NCBI GenBank assembly: GCA_000750105.3
Contig: JPHH03000005.1
Coordinates: forward strand, 1,054,001 to 1,118,000
Source of the DNA: Tolypocladium sp. Sup5 PDA-1
Lineage: Eukaryota; Ascomycota; Sordariomycetes; Hypocreales; Ophiocordycipitaceae
Direction: 5' to 3'
DNA: 64,000 bases
The position numbers and the translations under genes were made by a program. Position 1 is the stretch's first letter. Every line of letters begins with the position of its first letter. Below, piece by piece: positions 43,089 to 52,923 of this stretch. Under the pieces are notes generated by a model, which worked only from the letters and a program-made list of their open reading frames with translations, searched no databases and was not told where the DNA came from.

Positions 43089-43988
43089 ATGCTGACCTTC
43101 ACAATGCGGCCCTTACAGCTTGCCAGTATCATGCTGGCAGCTGCCGCACCCTCGCAAATATTTGCGGCTGATCTCGTATCCTTTCCCGCTACAGGAGAGC
43201 TCTCCGTTGTGTTCCCCCGCAACGACACGTACGAGGTCGTGGCCCCGTTTCCCATCATCTTCGGTTTCCGCAACAGCCCCGTCCTTTTATCCTTTCCTAC
43301 GACTCTGGACTGGGACGTGGATTGTCGCAACGGGACGCTGTTCGGCATGGGCGAGTACGAGGGTGAGCGCGCCGTCCCGCCAGCTTCGGACCCGTTCTTC
43401 TACCTCAACGGAACGAGGGCCTCGGGAGACAGCAACAAGGACGGCAGGAGCTTTCCGTATTGGCGGAACGGGGACCATGATGAGTGTACTTTGACGTGGA
43501 CGTTTAGGTTCATTACAAACTGCACGGCGCTGCCGAATGGGGGGCTGAGGATTGCAGGCGGCGGGTTCCGCAAGAGAACAGGGACCGTGGGCTTCTCGCT
43601 CAAGCCTGGTGCTACTTTGCCCAGGGACGCGATTGCGCGGTACGAAGGGTGCCCCGAGCCCGGAACTGCGGTGAAGGTGGGAAAAAATGAGACGGGATGT
43701 GCGCACATCGCCGACGATGCTTCGCCGAAGCCGCAGCCTTGCGAGTTGGATGTCAAAGCCGTGGCGAGCAGTCTCGCAGCCAAGGCAGTGAAACCTACGA
43801 CGACGTTGGATGCCGCAGCAGCGACGCAAACGACGTCCGACGCACCAACGGCGACTGGTGGCACATCTGGCAGTGGGAAAGGTGATGGCGGTTCCGGCGC
43901 CCCGGGCATGGGTTTGAACGCCGGACGTGGAATTTTGGCTGTTACTGTGGCGGTCATTCTGGGAAGTCTTGTACCGTGGTTTGTTTAA
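43089..43988 (+). CDS. GPI-anchored surface protein, DUF7136-like
   Basis: The open frame extends upstream, but a signal peptide begins at ATG 43089 (MLTFTMRPLQLASIMLAAAA) or 43104. The ectodomain starts LVSFPATGELSVVFPRNDTY and continues with PFPIIFGFRN, a pattern I associate with the DUF7136 family of secreted fungal proteins. Six or so Cys and several N-glycosylation sequons (NDT, NGT, NCT, NET) follow. The C-terminal third is Thr/Ala/Gly-rich and ends in a hydrophobic tail (GILAVTVAVILGSLVPWFV) after small residues, the layout of a GPI-anchor signal. About 300 aa. Role: cell wall or surface; not known in detail. Confidence 0.8.
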   Translation: MLTFTMRPLQLASIMLAAAAPSQIFAADLVSFPATGELSVVFPRNDTYEVVAPFPIIFGFRNSPVLLSFPTTLDWDVDCRNGTLFGMGEYEGERAVPPASDPFFYLNGTRASGDSNKDGRSFPYWRNGDHDECTLTWTFRFITNCTALPNGGLRIAGGGFRKRTGTVGFSLKPGATLPRDAIARYEGCPEPGTAVKVGKNETGCAHIADDASPKPQPCELDVKAVASSLAAKAVKPTTTLDAAAATQTTSDAPTATGGTSGSGKGDGGSGAPGMGLNAGRGILAVTVAVILGSLVPWFV

Positions 43989-44265
43989 TTGGAAGCGATT
44001 TCGGGACGGAATATTTGCAAAGAGTACAGCTGGGAGATGCCTCATTCGCACGCCGATCAAGCGTTGCTTTGTTTACGCGCGATACGCAGCTTCTCTAGTT
44101 TGTCAATGATACGACAGTTTAAGTGTGTTCTAGTGAGCCTCAGTGCAATTCAAACGTTGAGAACTGGCCGTTTTGCTTTGGTGACACTCGCCGCTTCAAG
44201 CTCTACGTAGTGTTTCGAACAGTAAACTGTCTGACTGGGCTGAGATGTTCTGTACGGACATGTGT

Positions 44266-46050
44266 CTATGCAGAGTCCAGGTGCAACAGAGCCGCTGAAG
44301 AATCTGGAACCTGAACGGTAATCACCCCATTCTTCGAGGTTAGAACCTCGCCTGTGGTGACATTGTTCAGCCTGACGGGTTTTCCGTTGTCCAACTCCAA
44401 GTTGTAACTCCATCCGTCAAAGGTAATGCCCGTAATCGCATCGCTCCCGTTAGCCATGAGTCGCTGAATGTGTGCCGATGTGTCCTTCCTCGGGTCCGGT
44501 ACTGCGAAGGAGAAGCTGCGGTGCGGCCGGGTTTTGGGGTTCGGTAGCGGGTCGACGCCGGCGCCGTCCTCGGTGGTGTTGTAGCCGTGCATGTTGATGA
44601 CCATGAGGCGTTTCAGCAGGCCGTCGCTGTATATGGCGTACGCGGCTTCTGCATCTGAGGAGAGCGGTATGGAGGAAATGCTGACGGAGCTTTTCGTCAG
44701 GTCGCCCAATGCGGCGGCGACGCCAATGTTGCCGTAGTAAGGTGCCTTCGTGCCTTTCGACGTCTTCTTCGTGTCAATGGGCTGCCAGCTTTGATACTGA
44801 TACGAAAATGCGTCAGTGGCAAGCATAAAAAGTAGCTTGGAGAGGATGGGTTACTGACGCGATAGTCTGTTCCTTGGTGCATGTGAACGCGCTTGAACCC
44901 GGCCGACGCAGAATACAGGTTAAAATCCACACCCCACAGAGCAGCTCCGAATGAGTTGGATAAGCCGGGCTTGCCTTGGTTGTATAGGGAGTTTGTCTCC
45001 CCGAATATGATTGGGGCCTTGCCCTTGCCAATTGACATGATCCTGTTGTACTCTGCAACCTGTTCATCGACGTCCATAATCGTGCGTGTGTGGTTCATCA
45101 GCGTCCACTGCAGTGTTACACCGGGGGACGTTGCTCCGTCAATGTAGCTGGTATTTCGTTAGCCAAGCGAACGCGTTTGTCGATTACGAATCCCAAGACG
45201 GCATGGGGGCTTGAACTGACTTGTGGACAGAGTACAGCGCAACGCTTCCGCATTTATCGAGCCCATCGCTCCAAACCTTGGTTGCGTTCAAGTTGCTCAC
45301 TCTGTCATCGTACGACGGCGCCATGAACTTGAGGCATTCACTGCTGGCGAGCTCCGGGCAGAATTTTCTAATCTGCCTCCTGATCTCGCGAGTTCCATTG
45401 AGCCATTGCTTGGTGAACGTTGCTTCGTCCCAATTGCGTGGTCGAACATGGCCCTGGGCGGACGTGGCGTAGTTGTTCGGCTCGTTGCCGTACTCCCAGG
45501 TGTAAAAACCGTCTTTGCCCAGGGCCTTGCATGCAAGGGGCGCTGTATCGACAAGGGTTCGCCAGCCCTCGGAGCTGTTCGCTCCAAGGCCCAGGTTGAA
45601 GCCGTGCGAGAACTTGACTCCGGGCCACGTCTGGTATGATTCAAAGAATGCGGGCCCGATGTGGATCGTCGTGGGATAGTCCGGCGATCTCTTGGGATCA
45701 ACGGTCCCGTTGAGGCCTACTTTGAGCGACGCGTTGTAGAGGGCGTAGTCTTGCGTGTTCCCGCCGACCCGGATGTAAGGCTTTGTGCCGATAATCTCGC
45801 CAAGGTTCTTCAACAAATTGTACGAGAACGTGTTTGGTGAGCTCTTGTTTCCTGAGGGACACAGTAAGCAGTGTTATATATACGCCGGAAGCAGTGACAG
45901 ACCTGCGAAATCCGGAAACGACGAAAATTCGATCGAGTAACTGGCAAACGCCACGTCGGGCTCGGCAGCATTGTGTGCTTTCGAACTGATGGTGTATTGA
46001 GCCGTAGATGGTCCCGCGGCGAGAAACGCAACAAGCACCGTCTTCCACAT
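44266..46050 (-). CDS. Secreted glycoside hydrolase family 79 (beta-glucuronidase type)
   Basis: Four exons: 45903-46050, 45221-45851, 44859-45147 and 44266-44796, giving 532 aa. Signal peptide MWKTVLVAFLAAGPSTAQ. The GH79 barrel has the acid/base in WEYGNEPNNY (Glu173) and the nucleophile in IIFGETNS (Glu310); early motif YIRVGGNTQDYALY. The C-terminal beta-domain (about residues 430-532) ends AALLHLDSA. Known fungal GH79 enzymes remove glucuronic acid or 4-O-methyl-glucuronic acid from arabinogalactan, xylan fragments or glycosaminoglycans. Many Asn sequons (NAS, NGT, NSS, NAT) suit secretion. The PL8 lyase 16 kb away could supply glucuronyl-type oligosaccharides, but linkage in function is only inference. 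Confidence 0.93.
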
Positions 46051-46885
46051 CGTAAACCTGGCTTAAACGTTCTTGATCAAGGGATGCGGCAACTCAGGGT
46101 CTAGGGTAGCACCAATTGGTCAAGATGAAGTGAATACTTTGGGCGCGATGCCACTTACAGGTTCACGGAAATACCAATTACCACAGTAAACTAAAGACGG
46201 CTGTATCCCAGAGATTAATTATATGATGAAGTTCGCCGGCTCCAAGTCAATAGGGGCCGTGACGTGAGATCACCCCGCACGGGACAGCTTTTATACGCCC
46301 GATCCCAATTGCCGACATTTGGTGATTGTCGTACGGATACAACATCAATGAATGGCATTGAGAGTGGCTATAAAAGCCGACGGCTATCCAGACCCGCGAC
46401 CCCGGCGATTGTCTGATGCCAACGCCCTGATCGTCATGCTGTACCGCATCAATCGGAGGGACAGAATCTGAAACCCCCGCTCCGGAGTCGGTTCCCAAGT
46501 CCAGAGAGTGGGCCATCATCAACCTATTACGGCTTTCCAGATGTGACGCTGATGTCGTTCGGGCAAGTGATATACGGCGACCGTCCGTGAACGGCCAAGC
46601 TTGCATGGCTCTTGTACAACGTTGCACGGCACGGCTGGCAGATTCGTGAGGAGAGGATGGAAGCAGTGCAAGATGGCCCTGCATCATTCCAGCCCGGCCA
46701 TCTTAGCAGGCATCGGCTTATTTATACCACGGCTATGCGGCAATTGAATGAAGTCGATGACCTCAATTCCACAAGAAGAACAATGGCTTGCTCATGGAGC
46801 TGCCAATGCTCCCGAACATGAAGATAGCTAATGAATAGGTATCGCCAGGATTAAATGCCCACTTTCCAGTCCATCAGAGCCATCC
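46051..46885. other. Intergenic between GH79 and GGT
   Basis: GH79 promoter and GGT 3' flank? Both genes are on the minus strand, so this is the GH79 upstream region. No gene or clear element was seen. Confidence 0.45.
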
Positions 46886-48667
46886 TCAAACCGCGAAACC
46901 TCCCGAATTCTTCTGTCTGGGCTCTCCCGCTGCTTCAAACGTGCCGTTTGGAAGTAGTCTTAGACCCTGGGCAGTGCTCTGTCCCGGCGCAACCCACGTC
47001 ACGTCGTGGCCCAGCGACTTCATGAAGGCGACCGTCGAGTTGTCATACGCATACTCAAACGACACCTGGTTGGGGTTGAGCTGGTCATGCAATCGGGCGT
47101 GTCCAAGGGCTTGCGCGATGGTCATTCCTCCGTCCAGCACGTTGTGGACGTTCTGAATGGTCGCCGTAATAATGCGACTGCCTCCCGCGGCTCCGACGGA
47201 AAGGTACAGCTTGCCGTCTGCGGACTCGACGATGATGGGCGACATGGACGACAGTGGTCGCTTACCTGGACGCACATAGTTTGATGGGCTCGGGATGTAT
47301 CCGAAAGCGTTGCTCACGCCAGGGATGCTGAAGTCGTTCATCTCGTTGTTCATGATGACACCCGTCTCAGGAACCATGACCTGCGACCCAAACAGTAGGT
47401 TGATGGTGGTCGTCAGCGACACGGACATGCCGCTTGCATCGGCTGTCACCATGTGCGAGGTTCCAGGCGTTTCGATCGATGCTAAGCCTTTGGGATCATA
47501 CCACGACACGTTTCGGGTCGTGACATCGGAGATCCTGGAGCGAATCTCGGCGCCCGTCTGTGGAGAGATCATCTGCTCCGTGTACTTTGCGAGGCCGTCC
47601 ACAAATGACGGGTCGCCCAGGTTGGCTCGCTGTCCGTACGCAAACCGTATGGCTTCGTCGAGACGGTGAGTCGTCAAGTTCACCTGGGCCGGGTCGCCAA
47701 ATCCATCGTACCCACCGACGGTGTTGAGTGCGCTCAGTGCCACCACGCCGCCGGACGGCGCGTTGCAAGCGGTGAGCTTGTAGCCACGGTAGTTGATATG
47801 AGCGGGCTTGCGCAGAGCGACAGTGTAGTTCTTGAGATCTTGGAGTGTCATGGTGCCATTCTTCGCTTGTAGGGCGGCAATCGTAGCTTTGGCGATGGCG
47901 CCGGTGTAAAAGGCATCTGCGCCCTCATTGGCGATCGTTTCCAAAGTGTCGGCGTACCGCTTTCGCGTCATGGTCTCTCCCAACTTGACGCGGCGGCCGC
48001 GGGGAGCAAAGTCGATGGCCCATGACGGGTCTTCGGTGAGGAACTTGTTTGGTGACACAGAGTCCATGTAGTTGACCAAGTCCGCTGTCACCGTGAAGCC
48101 GTACCGAGCGAGCTTGATAGCTGGCGCAAGGACCTCGGCCCAGGGTAGCTTGCCATATTTCTTGTGAACGTATTCTGTTCCTCTAACTTCACCGGGAACG
48201 CCACTGCAAAGTTGTATTGTCAGCGCATGCCCAACTGCGATAAGACGTGTTAACACCATTGGTTCAGGGGAAACGTACCTGGCTAGACCGCCGTATATGC
48301 TGGCATCGGTATTGCCCTTGTACATGTCCTCAAACGCGGCGGCTGGTGCCGTCTCGCGAAAGTCAACAAACTCATACGTCCCGTTGCTGGTCCTGACAAC
48401 CATGAAGCCACCACCGCCAATACCGCTGTGGTACATGCCAATGACACCAACGCAGAACACCGTCCCGACAAGCGCGTCGACCGCGTTGCCTCCGTCTTCG
48501 AGTATTCTGGTTCCAATCCTACTGCAGACGCTGCTCTCGGAAGCGACGGCCCCAAGTTTCGGCACGCCGCTGCCGGGACATGTCGGCGTGGACCACGCAG
48601 CTGGAAGCGAGGTGCAGATGAGTAGCAGCCGGGCCGCTAGCTTCATGTTGACTGGAATGAACACCAT
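46886..48667 (-). CDS. Gamma-glutamyltransferase
   Basis: N-terminal-nucleophile hydrolase that cleaves glutathione and gamma-glutamyl compounds; secreted or vacuolar. Start ATG 48667, or 48646 which gives the cleaner signal peptide MKLAARLLLICTSLPAAWST. Marks: GVPKLGAVASES, GNAVDALVGTVFCVGV, GIGGGGFMVVR, DFRETAP and SGVPGEVRG, then the self-cleavage/catalytic Thr in PGTSHMVTADASGMSVS (about Thr378) and NNEMNDFSIPG. A 75-nt intron (48204-48278) contains no stop and is a multiple of three; removing it restores GGLASGVPGEVRG, so 568 aa is the likely product. Retention would insert 25 residues. Supports glutathione recycling or extracellular thiol/amine scavenging. Confidence 0.95.
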   Translation of the reverse strand: MVFIPVNMKLAARLLLICTSLPAAWSTPTCPGSGVPKLGAVASESSVCSRIGTRILEDGGNAVDALVGTVFCVGVIGMYHSGIGGGGFMVVRTSNGTYEFVDFRETAPAAAFEDMYKGNTDASIYGGLARYVSPEPMVLTRLIAVGHALTIQLCSGVPGEVRGTEYVHKKYGKLPWAEVLAPAIKLARYGFTVTADLVNYMDSVSPNKFLTEDPSWAIDFAPRGRRVKLGETMTRKRYADTLETIANEGADAFYTGAIAKATIAALQAKNGTMTLQDLKNYTVALRKPAHINYRGYKLTACNAPSGGVVALSALNTVGGYDGFGDPAQVNLTTHRLDEAIRFAYGQRANLGDPSFVDGLAKYTEQMISPQTGAEIRSRISDVTTRNVSWYDPKGLASIETPGTSHMVTADASGMSVSLTTTINLLFGSQVMVPETGVIMNNEMNDFSIPGVSNAFGYIPSPSNYVRPGKRPLSSMSPIIVESADGKLYLSVGAAGGSRIITATIQNVHNVLDGGMTIAQALGHARLHDQLNPNQVSFEYAYDNSTVAFMKSLGHDVTWVAPGQSTAQGLRLLPNGTFEAAGEPRQKNSGGFAV

Positions 48668-48846
48668 TATGAGGCTAGATCTCGTGCTGGATGGCTCAGT
48701 ATTCAGCTGGGGTTTAAAAAACTAAGCGCCTTCGGTTCCTAACGGGCTAGTATTGGAGAGAGGGGAATCCCCTCAACTCGAGGTGGGAACTGTGAGCTTC
48801 TGGTCTAACCCCATTGCAGACATCATCTGGTCATTGTTGGCTTATG

Positions 48847-48875
48847 CGGTGGCTAGGTGCAATACATAGCCACCG
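48847..48875. repeat. Inverted repeat, 9-bp arms, 11-nt loop
   Basis: CGGTGGCTA at 48847-48855 and its exact reverse complement TAGCCACCG at 48867-48875. Could form a hairpin in the leader of the GGT gene or in intergenic RNA. Confidence 0.7.
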
Positions 48876-50780
48876 AACTCGGCCTCGCATGTAATAAAGC
48901 CAACAGGTACACTGTGTTCGCACATTGCGGGGAATCCTTGCGATCGCGCTCCTCGCGATGCGGGGGTATCTTAGCTTGACGAGTTGATTGGCGATGGTGT
49001 TTGACCATATGCGTTTACTGGCAGTCGGCCTGTACTCGAGCTTTGCTGAGCTGAGGAGGCTGGTAATAGGGCCCACTGTATTACTCCATAAACCTGCATG
49101 CAATCAACGTACGGACTACGGATAGTGACTCGGGAGATGAAAACAAAGGCATGGAGACCCGTAAGGGAGACTCTGTGTGTTGTCGTGGCACGGATGTAAA
49201 CCAAAAGAATGGGCCAGCTTATCCTCTAGCTCAAGATGGGTCGGGCTGGCATCAATGGCAAGGCTAAAATCCATGTACCGCCCAACTTACAAGTCCGACG
49301 GCGTCAGCTGTCAGTGTTCCCCGTAGCCTCATGCCCTGCCAATATTCCGAGGAGCACGAGCCCAATGCGGCGTAATCAATCTCGAAAGCATCCAATTTCG
49401 GAGTCCAGTCCAGGCTGGATGCGAATCAAATGCCAATCTGACAGCCACATTTACCATCCCAGCTGAACCGGCGTTTTCTCCCCTGCTCAGTCCCCCCTGC
49501 CTTGGGGCTAAGCAATAATGGGTCGATTCATAATGAGGTATTCGTACGGAGTAGATCCGTTATATCTTCTGCTTGGTTGGCCAGCTTGAATCACCTGAGC
49601 GGCCGCTTTCGGGCAGTTGAGGTACAACTGAGGAATGCTTCCTCTACTTTCGTATTTTGGTGCACATGAACGTAAATATGAACCCTTCTTTGACCACCTG
49701 AATGTGAAAATACTGATTCTCGGCGCAATGCGAACCGCGCCATCAACTTCCGTGTCAGCATCGATGAGCACTGGACGTATTGTAAGCTCATGAATCATGG
49801 TCACTCGGCGCGCAGGATTAATTGCGGTGTATTATTTCTCTGATATGCAGGAACAAACCAAGGTCCCGGGGGGAATGAATCCCGAGCACTGAGAGGTAAT
49901 AGACTTCAGAACATTTCCCGAACTAGGCCTGACCTTCTGCGGTCTGGACCAAATGCGAGGACTAGAGTAGCGGAATTGATTTCTGGAGATGTTGTGAGCA
50001 ATGTCTGGTGGTTATTGGTTGATGCAACTTGCGTCGCAACTCAGACGCCATTGCCATGACACCGTGGAGAACGACAGTCCATTGAGAAACCCGACACGCT
50101 ACTCGTACGAACTACAGCCTGCGAGAAGCGTATCCGTACGGACTACCGAAACAGCGAATGCGAGTGAAATTAGTTGTCTCGCGGCCTCGCTACCATGCCT
50201 TAATCAGTGCGCGATAGCTCAGCGCCACATCCAGTCAATTGTGTCAACCCACGACTCAACGACGGGCCGCTGAAACAGAGGCAAACTCTAATTATTCGCG
50301 TCTTACAATGTAAGAACACCGTAGATAAGATAGCACGAGGTAATTAAATCATTTAGGAGCAACTCGCTCAGATCCTACTACTTGTACGCGTGGCTACCGA
50401 TGAACATCGTGCCTCTGAAACATCATGTTGCTTAAACTCGTGTGAGATTAGGTTTGTTGGCCTAATGCAGGTCGTGCACCTCGGGCATAAGGAGACCTGG
50501 CATCGGCCCTGTCCTGGACCTGGCTTGGGCCGAATCGACCCGAGCCGCAAACCCCACCAACGGCGGTAACGACAAAAGCAACTTGAATCGAACGTGGTTC
50601 TAATAATATAGTACAAGAATAACTAGGGCGAACTCAAACAACAACATTCCAGTCCAACCGCGCTTTGATTCGTCAGATCCTTAGATGACGCGACGTTAGA
50701 ACCTCCCGCCAATCGCGCAACGACATTTCAAACGTTGGTATTAATCTACATCATCTCAGAGATCACTCGAAACTCTCAAC

Positions 50781-51104
50781 ATGACCTCTGTTCTAGAGCG
50801 ACTTCTAGGCTGCCGCAACAGCCGGCGCCATTTTGCGGGGAAGCTACGAATGCTCCAGACTCCCCTGACTCCTGAAGGGTGCCCAAACATAACTCCTTTC
50901 AAGCTTCTGGGCCGTCTTTTAGTCTGCATCCACTGCGATGCCGAGCCGCTCATCTCATCTCTAGATCGCGTCAGACGCGAGGCCGGAAGCTTTCTTAGCA
51001 GGCTATCGAGATTACGAACCTGTGAATCCTTCGGCCGCCATACGACCTTGCTTAGCGCAGATTTCCCTTGGCAAGCTTTGCAATATGCCAATGGTATGTG
51101 TTGA
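50781..51104 (+). CDS. Doubtful ORF, 107 aa
   Basis: ATG-initiated, Leu/Arg-rich (FKLLGRLLVCIHCDAEPLIS), with no signal peptide or domain. May be chance or a fragment of an older element. Confidence 0.2.
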   Translation: MTSVLERLLGCRNSRRHFAGKLRMLQTPLTPEGCPNITPFKLLGRLLVCIHCDAEPLISSLDRVRREAGSFLSRLSRLRTCESFGRHTTLLSADFPWQALQYANGMC

Positions 51105-51222
51105 ATGCTCGATGAGTTTCACTGATTGAGGTTTTCTTTGAAAAAGGCCAGAATAAGAAACATATTAAAAGAGTATTAACGGCCATAGAGAAGAAGTCGG
51201 CTATTATTTACAAATGCTTTGC

Positions 51223-51954
51223 TTAGAGTGCCAGGCCGATACCGGCGGCAACTGCCAACAAAGCAGACACAATGATGCCCACTGGGCTGACGCCCGAAGC
51301 CCCAGCAACAACAGGTGGGCTGGAAGTAGGGGCGGCAGTCGCAGTCGGCTGCCGTGAGCGAGTGCTGCTTCCGGCACCGCTGCCTCCAGCACTGCTGCTT
51401 CCAGAGCCGCTTCCCTTGCCTCCGGAGCCGCTTCCAGGGCTTCCTCCATTGGCTCCTCCGTTGTTTCCAGAGCCGTTTCCAGAGGAGCCGCCTCCGTTGC
51501 CTCCAGAGCTGCTCCCAGCACCACCTCCAGTGCTTCCTCCGTTGCCTCCAGAGCCGCTTCCAGCACCACCTCCAGTGCTTCCTCCTTTGCCTCCAGGGCC
51601 GCTTACAGAGCCACCTCCAGGCGCGCTGCCTCCTGGGTTTCCTCCAGAGCCGCCCCCGTGGTCACCTCCACCATGTCCGCTACAGCCGTCATTGTGGCAT
51701 GGAGGGACCGGCATCTCGGTTGGCTTCGGCTTTCCTCCGTGGTGGCCGCTCATGTTGTCTTCATCACAGCTCGTGTTCGTATTGGGTGAGTAGGTGCTGG
51801 TAGGCGCCACGATGGTCGAAGTGACCACAGGGAGTGTATGCGTGACGGTAGAGGTGCATGGTTCGTCTGGGGCGGCGTTGACCGCGAGTCCAGGGCCGAG
51901 AATCAGCGGCAGGGAGGCAATGGCCAGAACGCGACGCATATTGAAATTAGACAT
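51223..51954 (-). CDS. Glycine-rich GPI-anchored surface protein
   Basis: Intronless, 243 aa, ATG 51954. Signal peptide from MRRVLAIASLPLILGPGLAV, a short Cys/Thr part (CTSTVTHTLPVVTSTIV, then CDED and CHNDGC), then about 110 residues of Gly/Ser/Asn repeats (GGNGGSTGGGAGSGSGG type) coded by a purine/pyrimidine-biased tandem repeat at 51380-51660. A Thr/Ser/Pro segment is followed by the hydrophobic tail SPVGIIVSALLAVAAGIGLAL, the pattern of a GPI signal. Probably a cell-wall linked flexible spacer protein. Repeat length may vary between strains. Confidence 0.8.
   Translation of the reverse strand: MSNFNMRRVLAIASLPLILGPGLAVNAAPDEPCTSTVTHTLPVVTSTIVAPTSTYSPNTNTSCDEDNMSGHHGGKPKPTEMPVPPCHNDGCSGHGGGDHGGGSGGNPGGSAPGGGSVSGPGGKGGSTGGGAGSGSGGNGGSTGGGAGSSSGGNGGGSSGNGSGNNGGANGGSPGSGSGGKGSGSGSSSAGGSGAGSSTRSRQPTATAAPTSSPPVVAGASGVSPVGIIVSALLAVAAGIGLAL
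51380..51660. repeat. Imperfect coding repeat CCTCCAGAGCC(G)
   Basis: Many imperfect copies of an 18-27-nt unit (TTGCCTCCAGAGCCGCTTCC) code for the Gly/Ser-rich part of the surface protein on the minus strand. Such tracts expand and contract readily. Confidence 0.8.
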
Positions 51955-52923
51955 TGGTGGTTATACCGTGTCTTGAAAGACAGTGTGAAAATATTTTGAG
52001 AATAAGTGACTGGCGCTTCAGAGGGCGAAAGTGGTGTGCTGCTTGAGAATGGATGTAGTGTTGGTTCTTATATGTAGCTCGACCGCATGCTGGGGATTAG
52101 CCACTTCGCCAGGCAAAGCTTAACGGATATGTTGAAAACAAGCTCAGTCACAACGTGGAAAACAGCATAAACTTGTTTACCAAGCCAGTAGCAGAAGATT
52201 ACCTGCCTCGCGGCACATTCCCACTGATCACGAACGAAAACACGACGCTAAGGATACGGATCCGGCGCGTCAACTAACATGAGCCTATGAGCTTCAGTAT
52301 ATTTGATAGAGGAATTGAGTTTGGAATGGGGCGCCACTGCTAACTGTGGGTTCTATTTCAATAGTCTTAAACGTAAATCATGATGGCTTCAGCATCTACT
52401 CGTACGACCGATAGATGAGCGGTTATCCTGGGCCGAGACGGTTCAGGCCGCAACTCCAACGGAGACCAGCCACCGTTCCGCCGGATGAAGCTAGGATCGC
52501 GGCACTTAATGTCCCCCTAAACTGCCGCTGTTGTTGTTCTTGTTGTTGAACTGAAGGCATCATGGATACTGACGAGACGGAAGGGGAATGGATGGCGTGG
52601 AGCGGCTGACTTGAGGACGACTAGGGGTGAGGAGCCAATTAGTACAGACTAACATGCCAAACAGCGGTCCAGATTCGCATACCATAACATGGAGACGCGG
52701 AAAGGAGAACCGACTTGCTTGTAGAAATATACTTTCAGCAACATCGGGTAACTCGAAACGCGTATCTGCTACGAGATGCGGCAGGTATATATTGCCGCGC
52801 AGCTCCGCAGACGAACTTCGAGCCTGCTCAAGCACCACTAGCCAACCACACTCTCTCTTGGATCCAAGTCCTTCCAAAACTTCCCTTCTCTAATTCCTTT
52901 GCCGCACGCAAAGCTTTGTGTCC
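51955..52923. other. Divergent promoter region of two surface-protein genes
   Basis: TATATG at about 52070 and TATATATT at about 52787 are TATA-like on either side. No gene supported. Confidence 0.5.

Larger units (their letters stand above)
48668..51222. other. Gene-poor, AT-richer 2.5 kb
   Basis: No firm gene. Contains a 9-bp inverted repeat (48847-48875) and four or more TACGGA(C/G)TA-type words (about 49109, 49543, 50105, 50134). One ATG ORF of 107 aa at 50781-51104 has no recognised content. Base composition is visibly lower in GC than the flanking genes, compatible with old repeats or transposon remnants, none identifiable. Confidence 0.5.

Noticed and set aside
39338..43988. Secondary-metabolite cluster around the DHA1 transporter
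   Set aside because: No synthase, terpene cyclase, P450 or pathway regulator is adjacent; neighbours are thymidylate synthase and surface proteins.
48668..51222. Transposon or RIP-mutated repeat in the gene-poor stretch
   Set aside because: No terminal repeats, transposase or reverse-transcriptase motifs and no clear C-to-T signature could be seen by eye.
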